NCBI RefSeq assembly: GCF_001421565.1
Contig: NZ_LMKQ01000001.1
Span: forward strand, 555,277-619,276
From: Agromyces sp. Leaf222
GTDB taxonomy: Bacteria > Actinomycetota > Actinomycetes > Actinomycetales > Microbacteriaceae
Direction of reading: 5' to 3'
DNA: 64,000 nucleotides
The notes beneath the pieces are model-generated. The model was given only the letters and a program-made list of their open reading frames with translations. It was not told where the DNA came from and ran no database searches. Of the stretch, positions 42,801 through 50,824 are shown piece by piece. The position numbers and the translations under genes were made by a program. Position 1 is the first letter of the stretch. Each line of letters opens with the position of its first letter.

Positions 42801-43519
42801 AGCAGCTCGTCGAGACCGAGGGGCGCCCGCGCCTGCGCTACTGGCTCGACCGCATCCTCGGCGAGGGCATGCTCGACGCCTCGGTCGCGTACGGCTACTT
42901 CCCCGTCGTGAGCGACGGCGACGACCTCGTCGTGCTGCACCACGGCGACGACCCCTCCGGCGCACTCGGGCCGGCCGGGCTGCTCGCGCCCGACGGCGGC
43001 TCCGGTGGCGCGCCGGGCGAGGAGCGCCTGCGCTTCCACTTCCCGCGCCAGCGCCGCGATCGCCACCTCTGCCTCGCCGACTTCGTGCGGTCGAAGGAGT
43101 CCGGACAGGTCGACGTGCTGCCCGTGCAGCTCGTGACCGCCGGCGCCCACATCGACCAGGTCACCGCGAAGCTCTTCGCCGAGAACCGGTACCGCGACTA
43201 CTACGAGCTCAACGGCCTCGTGATGCAGCTCACCGAGTCGCTCGCCGAGTACTGGCACGCCCGCATCCGCTCGGAGCTCGGGTTCTCGTCCGAAGACCCG
43301 ACCGACACCGCCGGCCTCTTCAAGCTCGAGTACCGCGGCGCACGGTTCTCGCTCGGCTACCCGGCCTGCCCCGACATGGAGGATCGCCGCAAGGTCGTCG
43401 AGCTGCTGAAGCCCGAGCGCATGGGCGTCGAGCTCAGCGAGGAGCTGCAGCTGCATCCCGAGCAGTCGACCGACGCATTCGTGTTCCACCACCCCGAGGC
43501 GAAGTACTTCTCGGTCTGA
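39869..43519 (+). CDS. metH: Cobalamin-dependent methionine synthase
   Basis: 1216 residues; transfers methyl from methyltetrahydrofolate via methylcobalamin to homocysteine. In order: homocysteine/zinc domain with GLNCATGP and GGCCGTTPEH (zinc cysteines), about residues 20-330; pterin domain (IGERTNANGSKAF, near 370); B12 cap and binding domain with DVHDIGKN carrying the cobalt-ligand His, about 770; and the S-adenosylmethionine activation domain to the end (SLAEYWHARIRSEL, YRGARFSLGYPACPD). Complete, close to the mycobacterial length. Its cofactor may come through the nearby ECF system. Confidence 0.97.
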   Translation: MTGTLIEPRFPLDIDGVARPTRSQALLDAVRANVVIADGAMGTMLQRHEPTLDDYRQLEGCNEILNVSRPDMIADIHDEYLAVGIDAIETNTFGANWSNLSDYGIDDRIHELAEAGARIARERVEAAEAADGRVRWVLGSMGPGTKLPSLGHTTYDHLKQTFALQAEGLIDGGADAFLIETSQDLLQTKAAVNGCKQAIVSRGIRLPIFVEVTVETTGTMLMGSEIGAALTALEPLGVDAIGLNCATGPAEMSEHLRHLSKHSRVPVACMPNAGLPVLGANGAHYPLEPAELATAHEQFVREFGLGLIGGCCGTTPEHMLAVVERLRPLRASLTADAAASARDPKPEAGVASLYQHVPFHQDASYLAIGERTNANGSKAFREAMLAGEWDECVEIARNQIRVGAHLLDVCVDYVGRDGVDDIREVVSRFASASTLPLVIDSTEPAVIAAGLELIGGRPVVNSVNYEDGDGATSRFGRIMPLVKEHGTAVIALTIDEQGQARTADDKMRIASRLVDALVDEWGMRVEDLIVDCLTFPIATGQEETRRDAIETIEAIRRLNAKYPGIHTTLGVSNVSFGLNPAARSVLNSVFLHEAVEAGLDSGIIDAAKIVPLASLSEEQRKVALDLVWDRREYDDEGATTYDPLAVMLDLFAGVDTAALRDQRAAELAALPVGERLERRIIDGASKGLEADLDLAREGGLSALQIINDHLLEGMKVVGERFGSGEMQLPFVLQSAETMKAAVALLEPHMEKSTSGGKGKMVIATVRGDVHDIGKNLVDIILTNNGYEVINLGIKQPIADIIAAAEEHGADVIGMSGLLVKSTVVMKENLQELQSRGLAKKWPIILGGAALTRAYVEDDLASLFDGEVRYARDAFEGLTLMEPLVKVARGADPGEVGLPALKKRIHSAGSKLTLTEPEAMPGRSDVASDNPIPAPPFWGTRIVKGIALADYAAFLDERATFMGQWGLKPGRGEDGLSYEQLVETEGRPRLRYWLDRILGEGMLDASVAYGYFPVVSDGDDLVVLHHGDDPSGALGPAGLLAPDGGSGGAPGEERLRFHFPRQRRDRHLCLADFVRSKESGQVDVLPVQLVTAGAHIDQVTAKLFAENRYRDYYELNGLVMQLTESLAEYWHARIRSELGFSSEDPTDTAGLFKLEYRGARFSLGYPACPDMEDRRKVVELLKPERMGVELSEELQLHPEQSTDAFVFHHPEAKYFSV

Positions 43520-43588
43520 GGCTCCGGCGAATCCGGCGAACACGGCGCCTTCTCAGGAAGGAATCGGCAGGCACCCGTAGGCTCGCAA

Positions 43589-43710
43589 GTCCAAGGGGAG
43601 TACTCCGGCACGGCCGGCCCGTCATTACGGATGCAGGGCGCATCCCGGGCCACCGGTCCTCGTTCACGAGGATGGAGAAGACCTTGACGTCCATCAGCGA
43701 CGCCAAGGTC
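43589..43710 (+). promoter_or_regulatory. Probable yybP-ykoY (manganese) riboswitch
   Basis: The leader of the TerC-family gene contains AAGGGGAGTA (43593-43602), the family's best-conserved segment, then GTCATTACGG and a C/G-rich arm, with a closing GAAGACCTTG. CCTTG (43682-43686) can pair with CAAGG at 43592-43596 in the aptamer, or within GACCTTG/CAAGGTC (43680-43686 with 43704-43710) next to the ribosome site. These are mutually exclusive helices, as expected of a switch. The association of this class with TerC genes is well established. Confidence 0.75.
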
Positions 43711-43721
43711 TGGAGCACCCG

Positions 43722-44831
43722 TTGAACGTCACCCCCCTCGTGTGGATCATCACGATCGCCGTCACGATCGCCTTCTTCGTGTACGAGTTCTTCGCGCACG
43801 TGCGCAAGCCGCACGAGCCGTCCATCGGTGAATCGGCCCGGTGGTCGGCGTTCTACATCGGCCTCGCCGTGCTGTTCGGCGTCGGCGTCGGCGTGGTCTC
43901 GGGCTGGACGTACGGCGGCGAGTACTTCGCCGGCTACCTCACCGAGAAGGCGCTGTCGATCGACAACCTCTTCGTGTTCCTCATCGTGATGACCGGCTTC
44001 GCGGTGCCGAAGATCTACCAGCAGAAGGTGCTGATGATCGGCATCGTGATCGCGCTGATCCTGCGCGGCATCTTCATCGCGGTCGGTGCGACCCTGATCG
44101 AGAACTTCTCCTGGGTCTTCTACCTCTTCGGCGCCCTCCTGCTCGTGCTCGCGTACCGCCAGGCGTTCAGCGGCCACGAGAGCGATCCGTCGCAGGGCCG
44201 GTTCATGCGCCTGGTGCGACGCGTCCTGCCCGTCAGCGACGAGTACGACGGTGATCGCCTGACGGTTCGCAAGGGCGGGCGCCGGTTCGTCACCCCGATG
44301 ATGCTGACGATCATCGCGATCGGCTTCGTCGACCTGGTCTTCGCCGTCGACTCGATCCCGGCGATCTACGGCCTGACCGAGGAGGCGTACCTCGTCTTCA
44401 CGGCGAACGCGTTCGCGCTCATGGGCCTGCGCCAGCTCTACTTCCTCATCGGCGGGCTGCTCGAGCGCCTCGTGTATCTCGCGCAGGGCCTCGCCGTCAT
44501 CCTCGCGTTCATCGGCGTGAAGCTCGTGCTGCACGCCATGCACGTCAACGAGCTGCCGTTCGTCAATGGCGGCGAGCCCATGCTCTGGGCCCCCGAGATC
44601 CCGATCTGGTTCTCGCTGCTGTTCATCGGCGCCACCGTCGCGGTCGCGACCGCGGCGAGCCTGCTCAAGACCCGCGGCGACCGCGTGCGGGCCGTCGCGG
44701 CGGGCGATGGCGCGGCCGCCGAAGGCGTCGAGGCTGCCGAGGCTGCGGATGCGGGCGACACCGCCGGCGATGCCGGCGATGCCGGTTACGTGGGCGACTC
44801 GGACGCCGTCAACGCCTCGTCGAAGCGCTGA
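43722..44831 (+). CDS. TerC/Alx-family membrane protein, likely manganese exporter
   Basis: 369 residues with about nine membrane helices. Characteristic acidic intramembrane motifs: EKALSIDNLFVFLIVM and GFVDLVFAVDSIPAI. Family members export manganese or act in metal homeostasis; the older tellurite name is historical. The C-terminal 45 residues are Ala/Asp/Gly-rich and disordered. Start is TTG with GGAG six bases before it. The riboswitch upstream supports manganese-induced expression. Its 3' end overlaps the convergent ECF gene by 23 bases. Confidence 0.9.
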   Translation: MNVTPLVWIITIAVTIAFFVYEFFAHVRKPHEPSIGESARWSAFYIGLAVLFGVGVGVVSGWTYGGEYFAGYLTEKALSIDNLFVFLIVMTGFAVPKIYQQKVLMIGIVIALILRGIFIAVGATLIENFSWVFYLFGALLLVLAYRQAFSGHESDPSQGRFMRLVRRVLPVSDEYDGDRLTVRKGGRRFVTPMMLTIIAIGFVDLVFAVDSIPAIYGLTEEAYLVFTANAFALMGLRQLYFLIGGLLERLVYLAQGLAVILAFIGVKLVLHAMHVNELPFVNGGEPMLWAPEIPIWFSLLFIGATVAVATAASLLKTRGDRVRAVAAGDGAAAEGVEAAEAADAGDTAGDAGDAGYVGDSDAVNASSKR

Positions 44832-47800
44832 CGAAGGGGCTCGTCGAAGCGCCGCCGGCGCGCGCCGACGGACCCGGGACGCCGGATGCGCCGGGCCCGA
44901 CGGGCTTGGCGCGCCGGAACGCGGCGAGCACGGCCGAGCCGATCACGACGAGGCCGATGACGGTCGTGACCGCCCGCAGGGTGTCCCACGTGATCGACGA
45001 GGTCACGAGCGAGTACAGCAGGAAGCTCGAGAGGTTCTGCCCGAGTGGGGCTCCGGCCTCGTAGGAGATGCCCGATCCGGTACCCACCGCGAACGGCCAG
45101 AACCAGAGGTTCATGATGAGGCCGAAGGCGTACGAGGCGAGCACGCCGTAGACGGCGAGCATGGCGATCTCGGCGCGCCGCGGCATCCGCCCGCCGCGTC
45201 GTCCAGGGAACCGCCGGGGGAGCAGCCCGGCGCCGGCGCCGACCCAGGCGCAGGCGAACATCTGGAACGGGGTCCACGGCCCGAACGTGCCGGTCACGAT
45301 CGTCGAGAGCGCGATCGTGAGCAGGCCGAGCAGCAGTCCGAAGCGCGGCCCGAACGCGCGCCCCGCGAGGATCAGCAGGATGAACACGGCCTCGACGCCG
45401 CCGACGCCCGTGCCGACGATGCGCACGGCGGCACCGATCGCGGCGAGGGTTCCGAGCAGGGCGAGCGTGTGCGCGCTGCGCACCGAGCCGTCGAGGGCGG
45501 CGAGCACGACCACGGCGGCCAGCGGGGCGAGCGCGAGCGCCGCGACGGGGGCTGCGGCGCTCGCCTGCGACGGCAGTGCGGCCGCGACGAGCGGCCAGGT
45601 GAAGGCGGCGAGGGCGACGAGGTTCGCCGCGGTCAGGGCGAGTGCGGCCGAGCGGATGCCGCGTGTCCGGCCGGTTCCCGCGGGAGCCGGTGCCGCCGGG
45701 GCCGCTCGGTGCGGCTCGGGATCAGGTCGGGCCGCGATTGGCGTCCCCGCGACAGGAACTGCCGATGACGTGAGGGTGGCCGGGCTGGACGCGCGTGTCG
45801 GCGGGGACGCCAGGTGCGGCTCGGGGCGGGTTCGGGGCGCAACCGGCGTCCCCGCGGCACGCGGCTCGCCGAGGCGGCCGCCGGCCATCGGCAGTTCGCG
45901 ATCGGCGATGGCCCCGACGAACTCGGCATCGTGCGTGGCGACGAGCACCGCCGCACCACCGTCGGCGGCCCGGCGGAGGGCAGCGCCGACGAGCGTGCGC
46001 GCCCCGGCATCGAGCCCTCGGGTCGGCTCGTCGACGAGCAGCACCGCGGGGGAGTTCGCCGACTGGACGGCGATCGCGAGGCAGCGGCGCTCGCCGAGGG
46101 AGAGGTCGCGCGGATGCCGAGCCAGGCGTTCCGCGAATGCGGGCGAGTCGGCCTCGAGCCCGAGGAACGAGGCCAGTCGGCCGCGCGTCGTGTCGCGGGC
46201 CAGTCGCGCCCTGCGGTCGGTTCGCGCGCACTCCGCGGCCACCGTCGTCGCAGCGAAGAGGTCGTCGGAGGCGTCGGGCACGAGGGCGATGTCGCCGTGG
46301 CGCCGCTCGCGTCGCGTGCTCCGCTGCAGGCCTCGCCTCGGGACGACGTCCTGTCGCGTGACGCCCTCGAGCGGCCGGGCGCCGGGCGTCGTGGCGGCGC
46401 GGACCGTCGTCACGCCGTCATGGCCCGTCGCCAGGGCGACGAGGAGGCTGGACTTTCCGGCGCCGTTCGGTCCGGTGAGGGCCACGACCTGCCCGGCCGA
46501 GAGGTCGAGGCTCGCCGCGTCGACCGCCGGGCTCGCGCCGTGCACCACCGTCACGTCGCGGGCGCGGAGCACGACGTCTCCGCGGATGCCGGGGGAGCGT
46601 GGTGGCAGCCCGGTTTGGGGATCCGTCGCGAGGTCGGGCGCCTCGCCGCCGGAACGGCCCTCGGATGCGAGCGGCGCGTCCGCGGCATCACCCGCGAGCA
46701 CGAGCGCGATTCCGCCCGACACGTCGACGCGCTCGTCGGCGACCGCCGCGAACTCGGCCTGACGATGCTCGGCGACGATCACGCAGATGCCCGCATCGTG
46801 CGCGAGCGCGTCGAGCAGGTCGACGATGCGCGCACGGAACGCGACGTCGAGGTCGGCGAGCGGCTCGTCGACCAGCAGCACGATGGGGTGCTCGGCGATG
46901 GCCGCCGCGATCGCGACGAGGGTCGCCTCTCCGGCGGACAGGCCGCGCAACTGGCGGCCGAGCAGGGGCCGGATGCCGATGCGCGCCGCGATCTCGTCGA
47001 CGCGCGCCCTGACGATGACCGGGTCGACGCCGCGCAGTTCGAGCGCGAGGCCGATCTCGTCGTCGACCCGCTCGGTGGCGAACCCCTCGCGCGGATGCTG
47101 CAGCACGACGCCGACGGTGCGGGCGGTGTCGCGTGGCGGGGTGAGTCCGCGGTCGTGGCCGACCACGATCAGCTCGCCGTGCACGGTGCCGCCGTCGAGG
47201 TGCGCGTGCAGGCCGGCGATCGCTCGGAGCAGTGTGGACTTGCCGCTGCCGGTCGCGCCCGTGACGAGCGTCAGCGTGCCGGGCTCGAGTTCGAGCGAGG
47301 GCACGACGACGGTTGCGGCGGCAGCAGGATCAGCAACGGCGCCCACGGCGCCGGCGGCACGGGCGCCGACGGCACCCGCATCGCGGTGCAGGATCGCCAC
47401 GTCTCGCGCCTCGACGGGGCGTTCGCAGACCCCGTTGACCGGATGCCCCGCGAGCCCGCGCAGCTCGAGCGCCGCGGCCACGGAGGTCGCTCGCTCGAGC
47501 GTGCGTTCGAGCACCGGCGCGAGCAGTCTTGGCCCGCCGCGTTCGCCCCGCAGGCGCTGTGCGAACCGCACCCGGCGTACGGCGTCGGCGAGCGCCGGGA
47601 GTCCGGCCCAGGCGACCGCGAGGGTGCGCGCGATGCCGCGGAGCGGTCCGCGCCGGGCGCCCCGCGCCAGCAGCCGAGGCACGTCGAGCACCGCGTTCAG
47701 CACGCCGAACGCGAGGATCGCGAGCGCGATCGGCACCGCGCTGAGCGCGGCATCCGCGAGCCCGTCGAGGGTTGCCGGGCCGAGCAGCACGACGTGCGAG

Positions 47801-47952
47801 AACGGCCGGGGGAGCGGGATCTCGGGCAACGGCAGCACGACCGGGCCCGACCCGTCGGCACCGTGGAAGAGCACGCGGTAGGCGACCCGGACCCCGATGA
47901 ACCCCGCGGCGATGAAGGCCGAGGCGCGGAGGGGAGCGGGTCGCATGATCAC
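44809..47952 (-). CDS. Single-polypeptide ECF transporter (T, two ATPases, S component)
   Basis: 1047 residues fusing all parts of an energy-coupling-factor importer. Residues 1-170: EcfT-like membrane part with coupling helix AAALELRG. About 200-415: first ABC ATPase (Walker A GATGSGKST near 231, signature LSAGE, VDEPLAD). About 460-700: second ABC ATPase (GPNGAGKSS near 492, LSLGERR, VDEPTRG). A low-complexity Ala/Pro/Arg linker (about 710-775) leads to six or so helices of an S component, about 780-1010 (AVFILLILAGRAFGPRFGLLLG). The GTG start is 22 bases after the upstream lipoprotein. Substrate not certain; cobalamin or a related vitamin is suggested by context. Confidence 0.87.
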   Translation of the reverse strand: MIMRPAPLRASAFIAAGFIGVRVAYRVLFHGADGSGPVVLPLPEIPLPRPFSHVVLLGPATLDGLADAALSAVPIALAILAFGVLNAVLDVPRLLARGARRGPLRGIARTLAVAWAGLPALADAVRRVRFAQRLRGERGGPRLLAPVLERTLERATSVAAALELRGLAGHPVNGVCERPVEARDVAILHRDAGAVGARAAGAVGAVADPAAAATVVVPSLELEPGTLTLVTGATGSGKSTLLRAIAGLHAHLDGGTVHGELIVVGHDRGLTPPRDTARTVGVVLQHPREGFATERVDDEIGLALELRGVDPVIVRARVDEIAARIGIRPLLGRQLRGLSAGEATLVAIAAAIAEHPIVLLVDEPLADLDVAFRARIVDLLDALAHDAGICVIVAEHRQAEFAAVADERVDVSGGIALVLAGDAADAPLASEGRSGGEAPDLATDPQTGLPPRSPGIRGDVVLRARDVTVVHGASPAVDAASLDLSAGQVVALTGPNGAGKSSLLVALATGHDGVTTVRAATTPGARPLEGVTRQDVVPRRGLQRSTRRERRHGDIALVPDASDDLFAATTVAAECARTDRRARLARDTTRGRLASFLGLEADSPAFAERLARHPRDLSLGERRCLAIAVQSANSPAVLLVDEPTRGLDAGARTLVGAALRRAADGGAAVLVATHDAEFVGAIADRELPMAGGRLGEPRAAGTPVAPRTRPEPHLASPPTRASSPATLTSSAVPVAGTPIAARPDPEPHRAAPAAPAPAGTGRTRGIRSAALALTAANLVALAAFTWPLVAAALPSQASAAAPVAALALAPLAAVVVLAALDGSVRSAHTLALLGTLAAIGAAVRIVGTGVGGVEAVFILLILAGRAFGPRFGLLLGLLTIALSTIVTGTFGPWTPFQMFACAWVGAGAGLLPRRFPGRRGGRMPRRAEIAMLAVYGVLASYAFGLIMNLWFWPFAVGTGSGISYEAGAPLGQNLSSFLLYSLVTSSITWDTLRAVTTVIGLVVIGSAVLAAFRRAKPVGPGASGVPGPSARAGGASTSPFVSASTRR

Positions 47953-47974
47953 TGCGCGGCGCCTGACTGCCGGG

Positions 47975-48532
47975 TCATTCGCTCGGGGCGGCCGGCTCGT
48001 CGTTCACCGTGAAGAGGAGCGCGAGGCTCTCGCCCGGCTGCACCTGCAGCGTGGACAGGCCCTCCTGGGCGTAGCCCCACTCGCCGTCGACCGGCTTGGT
48101 CCAGAGCGACCAGTAGGCGAACGCGGCCGGCATCGAGGCGCAGGTCTCGAAGTAGTCGGAGCCGTCGTCGGCGGTGAGCGCGAAGTCCTCGGCGGGCACG
48201 CCGTTGACGCGGCAGATGACCTGGTCGCCGTACTCCTCGGTGCCCTCGGTGGTGAGGCCGGCCTCGGCGACGGCGTCGCTCGCGGCGATCGGCGCATCGG
48301 CCTCGACGCACGTGACGCCCGCGGGCGAGTCGGCGAGGTCGAGCCCCTCGGCCAGCTCGACGACGACCTCGACGCCGGCGCAGTCGCCGCCGTCGGCGTT
48401 CGCATCGGCCGAGGCCGAGGCCGAGGGGGCCGACTCCTCTGCACCGCCCCCGTCGGAGGGCGCGCACGCGGCGAGGGCCAGTGCGAGGAACAGGGCTGCG
48501 GAGGCGCCGAGGGCGCGCGAAGTCGTGGTCAC
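47975..48532 (-). CDS. ECF-associated lipoprotein (SCO2322/DUF4430-like), possible vitamin-binding
   Basis: 185 residues. The lipobox ALALAAC (Cys near 23) is followed by an acidic Ala/Ser linker, then a compact domain with CAGVEVVVEL, CRVNGVPAED, CASMPAAFAYWSLWTKP and GEWGYAQEG. This C-R-x-N-G / P-P-x-x-Y-W-S-x-W pattern recalls actinobacterial proteins near ECF transporters and the C-terminal domain of transcobalamin-like proteins; I infer this from memory. A TACCCT box (48544-48539) lies six bases before the GTG, so it heads the operon with the transporter. Confidence 0.72.
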   Translation of the reverse strand: MTTTSRALGASAALFLALALAACAPSDGGGAEESAPSASASADANADGGDCAGVEVVVELAEGLDLADSPAGVTCVEADAPIAASDAVAEAGLTTEGTEEYGDQVICRVNGVPAEDFALTADDGSDYFETCASMPAAFAYWSLWTKPVDGEWGYAQEGLSTLQVQPGESLALLFTVNDEPAAPSE

Positions 48533-48601
48533 GTTCCAAGGGTAGGGGGCGCGCGCGACGGGGCGCGGATCTGTGTCGCCGTGCGTACGACGGCGGGTCG
48601 T

Positions 48602-48607
48602 TAGGCT
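48602..48607 (+). promoter_or_regulatory. -10 box TAGGCT for leaderless menB
   Basis: TAGGCT lies six bases before the menB GTG. The divergent TACCCT box for the lipoprotein is 58 bases away, so the two promoters lie back to back. Confidence 0.65.
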
Positions 48608-48613
48608 GGAGAG

Positions 48614-49540
48614 GTGAGCGTTTCCGAACTGTTCGATGCGAGCGAGTGGGTCGACGCGGCATCCGCCGTCGCCGGTGACGCGGGGCTCAGCGACATCACC
48701 TACCACCACTCGACCGACGGGCGCATCGCCCGCATCGCGTTCCATCGGCCGGAGGTGCGCAACGCCTTCCGGCCGCACACGGTCGACGAGCTCTACCGGG
48801 CCCTCGAAGACGCGCGCACGAACCCGCGTATCGGCGTCGTGCTGCTGACGGGCAACGGCCCGAGTGCGAAGGACGGCGGCTGGGCGTTCTGCTCGGGCGG
48901 CGACCAGCGCATCCGGGGGCGCGACGGCTACCAGTACTCCGCCGACGAGGCCGAGGTCGTGCGCGACCCCGCTGCCGCGGCGAGCACGGGTCGCCTGCAC
49001 ATCCTCGAGGTGCAGCGGCTCATCCGCTTCATGCCGAAGGTCGTCATCGCGGTCGTGCCCGGTTGGGCTGCCGGCGGCGGGCACTCGCTGCACGTCGTCT
49101 GCGACCTCACCATCGCGAGCCGTGAGCACGGGCGCTTCAAGCAGACCGATGCGGATGTCGGCAGCTTCGACGCCGGCTACGGGTCGGCGTACTTCGCCCG
49201 CCAGATCGGGCAGAAGTTCGCCCGGGAGGTGTTCTTCCTCGCCGAGGAGTACTCGGCCGATCGCGCCTACGAGATGGGCGCCGTGAATCGCGTCGTGCCG
49301 CATGCCGAGCTCGAGCGCGAGGCGATCGCGATGGCGCGCACGATCCTCACGAAGTCGCCCACGGCGATCCGCATGCTGAAGTTCGCGTTCAACGCGGTCG
49401 ACGACGGCATGGTCGGCCAGCAGGTGTTCGCGGGCGAGGCGACGAGGCTGGCCTACGGCACCGACGAGGCCGTCGAGGGCCGCGACTCGTTCCTCGAGAA
49501 GCGCGACCCCGACTGGGGCCCCTACCCCTGGCATTACTGA
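48614..49540 (+). CDS. menB: 1,4-Dihydroxy-2-naphthoyl-CoA synthase
   Basis: 308 residues; a crotonase-fold enzyme closing the naphthoquinone ring from o-succinylbenzoyl-CoA. Motifs: FHRPEVRNAFRP, AFCSGGDQRIRG (oxyanion hole), VPGWAAGGGHSLHVVCDLT and DVGSFDAGYGSAY (catalytic Asp/Ser region). Ends DWGPYPWHY, typical of MenB. Followed 34 bases later by menE. Confidence 0.96.
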   Translation: MSVSELFDASEWVDAASAVAGDAGLSDITYHHSTDGRIARIAFHRPEVRNAFRPHTVDELYRALEDARTNPRIGVVLLTGNGPSAKDGGWAFCSGGDQRIRGRDGYQYSADEAEVVRDPAAAASTGRLHILEVQRLIRFMPKVVIAVVPGWAAGGGHSLHVVCDLTIASREHGRFKQTDADVGSFDAGYGSAYFARQIGQKFAREVFFLAEEYSADRAYEMGAVNRVVPHAELEREAIAMARTILTKSPTAIRMLKFAFNAVDDGMVGQQVFAGEATRLAYGTDEAVEGRDSFLEKRDPDWGPYPWHY

Positions 49541-49574
49541 TGCCGGTTACCGCTGACCGGTCGAGCGGGTTACG

Positions 49575-50801
49575 GTGAGCGGCCGGAAACCCCTCATCAG
49601 GGTTGCCGCCGGCGACACTGCGGCACTGCTCGCCCAGTTGCGCGAGGCGGTGCTCTTCGACGAGGCCGCGCTCGCCGTGCTGCCGGTTCCCGGTGATGCC
49701 GAGCCCTCCCAAGACGACCTCATCGCCGCCTTCGTGCCCGCCGAGGTCGCCCTCGTCGTCGAGACGAGCGGGTCCACGGATGCCCCGAAGCGCGTCATGC
49801 TCTCGGGGCACGCGCTGCGGGCGAGCGCCCATGCGACCGAGCAGTGGTTCGGCGGGCAGCGCGGCCAGTGGCTGCTCGCCCTGCCGGCCACGTACATCGC
49901 GGGAGCCCAGGTGCTCGTGCGCTCGATCCTCGCGGGCACCGCTCCCGTCGTGCTGCCGCAGGGCGGGTTCACCCCTGCGGCATTCGTCGAGGCCGCGCGC
50001 ACGCTCGACCCCGACCATCCGTGGTTCACCTCCCTCGTTCCGGTGCAGCTCGCTCGCCTCGTCGAGGCCGCCGAGCACGACCGGTCGGCGCGCACCGCCC
50101 TCGGGTCGTTCGACCGCATCCTCCTCGGCGGGCAGGCCGCGCCGGCGGGCCTCGTCGAGCGCGCCCGCGAGTTCGGCGCGCACGTGCACCGCACCTACGG
50201 CTCGAGCGAGACGGCCGGCGGCTGCGTCTACGACGGGCAGCCGCTGACCGGCGTCGGCGTGCGCGTGGTCGACGGCGAGGTGCAGCTCAGCGGCCCGATG
50301 CTCGCGAGCGGCTACCTCGACGATCCCGAGCGCACGGCCGCCGCGTTCACGACCGACGCCGATGGCACGCGGTGGTATCGCACGGGCGACCTCGGGGGGC
50401 TCGTGCCCGAACCGAACCCCGACCATCAACCGATCGAACGGCTGCGCATCACGGGCCGCGCCGACGACGTGATCATCTCGGGCGGCGTCAAGGTCGCGCT
50501 CGGCGAGGTCGAGCGGGCGGTCCGCGCCGTCTCGGGGCTCGAGGCCGCCGTCGTGCTCGCCGTGGCCGATGCCGAATGGGGTGAACGCCCGGCGGTCGTC
50601 GTCGAGCGAGCGGATGCCGCGGCATCCGTCACCACCGACGTCACCGTCGCAGCCCTCGCCGCCGTGACCGACGCCGCCGGGCTGCCGCCCGCCGCCCGCC
50701 CGGTGCGCCTGCTCGTGCTCGAACGCATGCCGCACCTCGCCTCGGGAAAGCCCGACCGGCGAGCGCTCGCCGCCCTCCTCGCACGCGAAGCCGGGTCATA
50801 G
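49575..50801 (+). CDS. menE: o-Succinylbenzoate-CoA ligase
   Basis: 408 residues; an adenylating enzyme that activates o-succinylbenzoate with ATP and CoA. Motifs: phosphate loop ETSGSTDAPKRV, TYGSSETAGGCVYDG, YRTGDLGGL, GRADDVIISGGVKVALGEVE and the late lysine SGKPDRRAL. Shorter than many MenE proteins (450-490) but all core motifs are present. It begins with GTG. Confidence 0.94.
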   Translation: MSGRKPLIRVAAGDTAALLAQLREAVLFDEAALAVLPVPGDAEPSQDDLIAAFVPAEVALVVETSGSTDAPKRVMLSGHALRASAHATEQWFGGQRGQWLLALPATYIAGAQVLVRSILAGTAPVVLPQGGFTPAAFVEAARTLDPDHPWFTSLVPVQLARLVEAAEHDRSARTALGSFDRILLGGQAAPAGLVERAREFGAHVHRTYGSSETAGGCVYDGQPLTGVGVRVVDGEVQLSGPMLASGYLDDPERTAAAFTTDADGTRWYRTGDLGGLVPEPNPDHQPIERLRITGRADDVIISGGVKVALGEVERAVRAVSGLEAAVVLAVADAEWGERPAVVVERADAAASVTTDVTVAALAAVTDAAGLPPAARPVRLLVLERMPHLASGKPDRRALAALLAREAGS

Positions 50802-50812
50802 GAACGGCGAAC

Positions 50813-50818
50813 TAGCAT
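50813..50818 (+). promoter_or_regulatory. -10 box TAGCAT for leaderless menA
   Basis: TAGCAT lies six bases before the GTG at 50825, and distinguishes it from the overlapping GTG two bases earlier. It gives menA a promoter separate from menBE. Confidence 0.55.
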
Positions 50819-50824
50819 GTTCGT

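Noticed and set aside
39815..43543. Long open frame antisense to metH, and similar ones opposite kdp, menD and the amylopullulanase
   Set aside because: Low-complexity charged translations without ribosome sites or recognisable folds. High GC makes stop codons rare in these frames.
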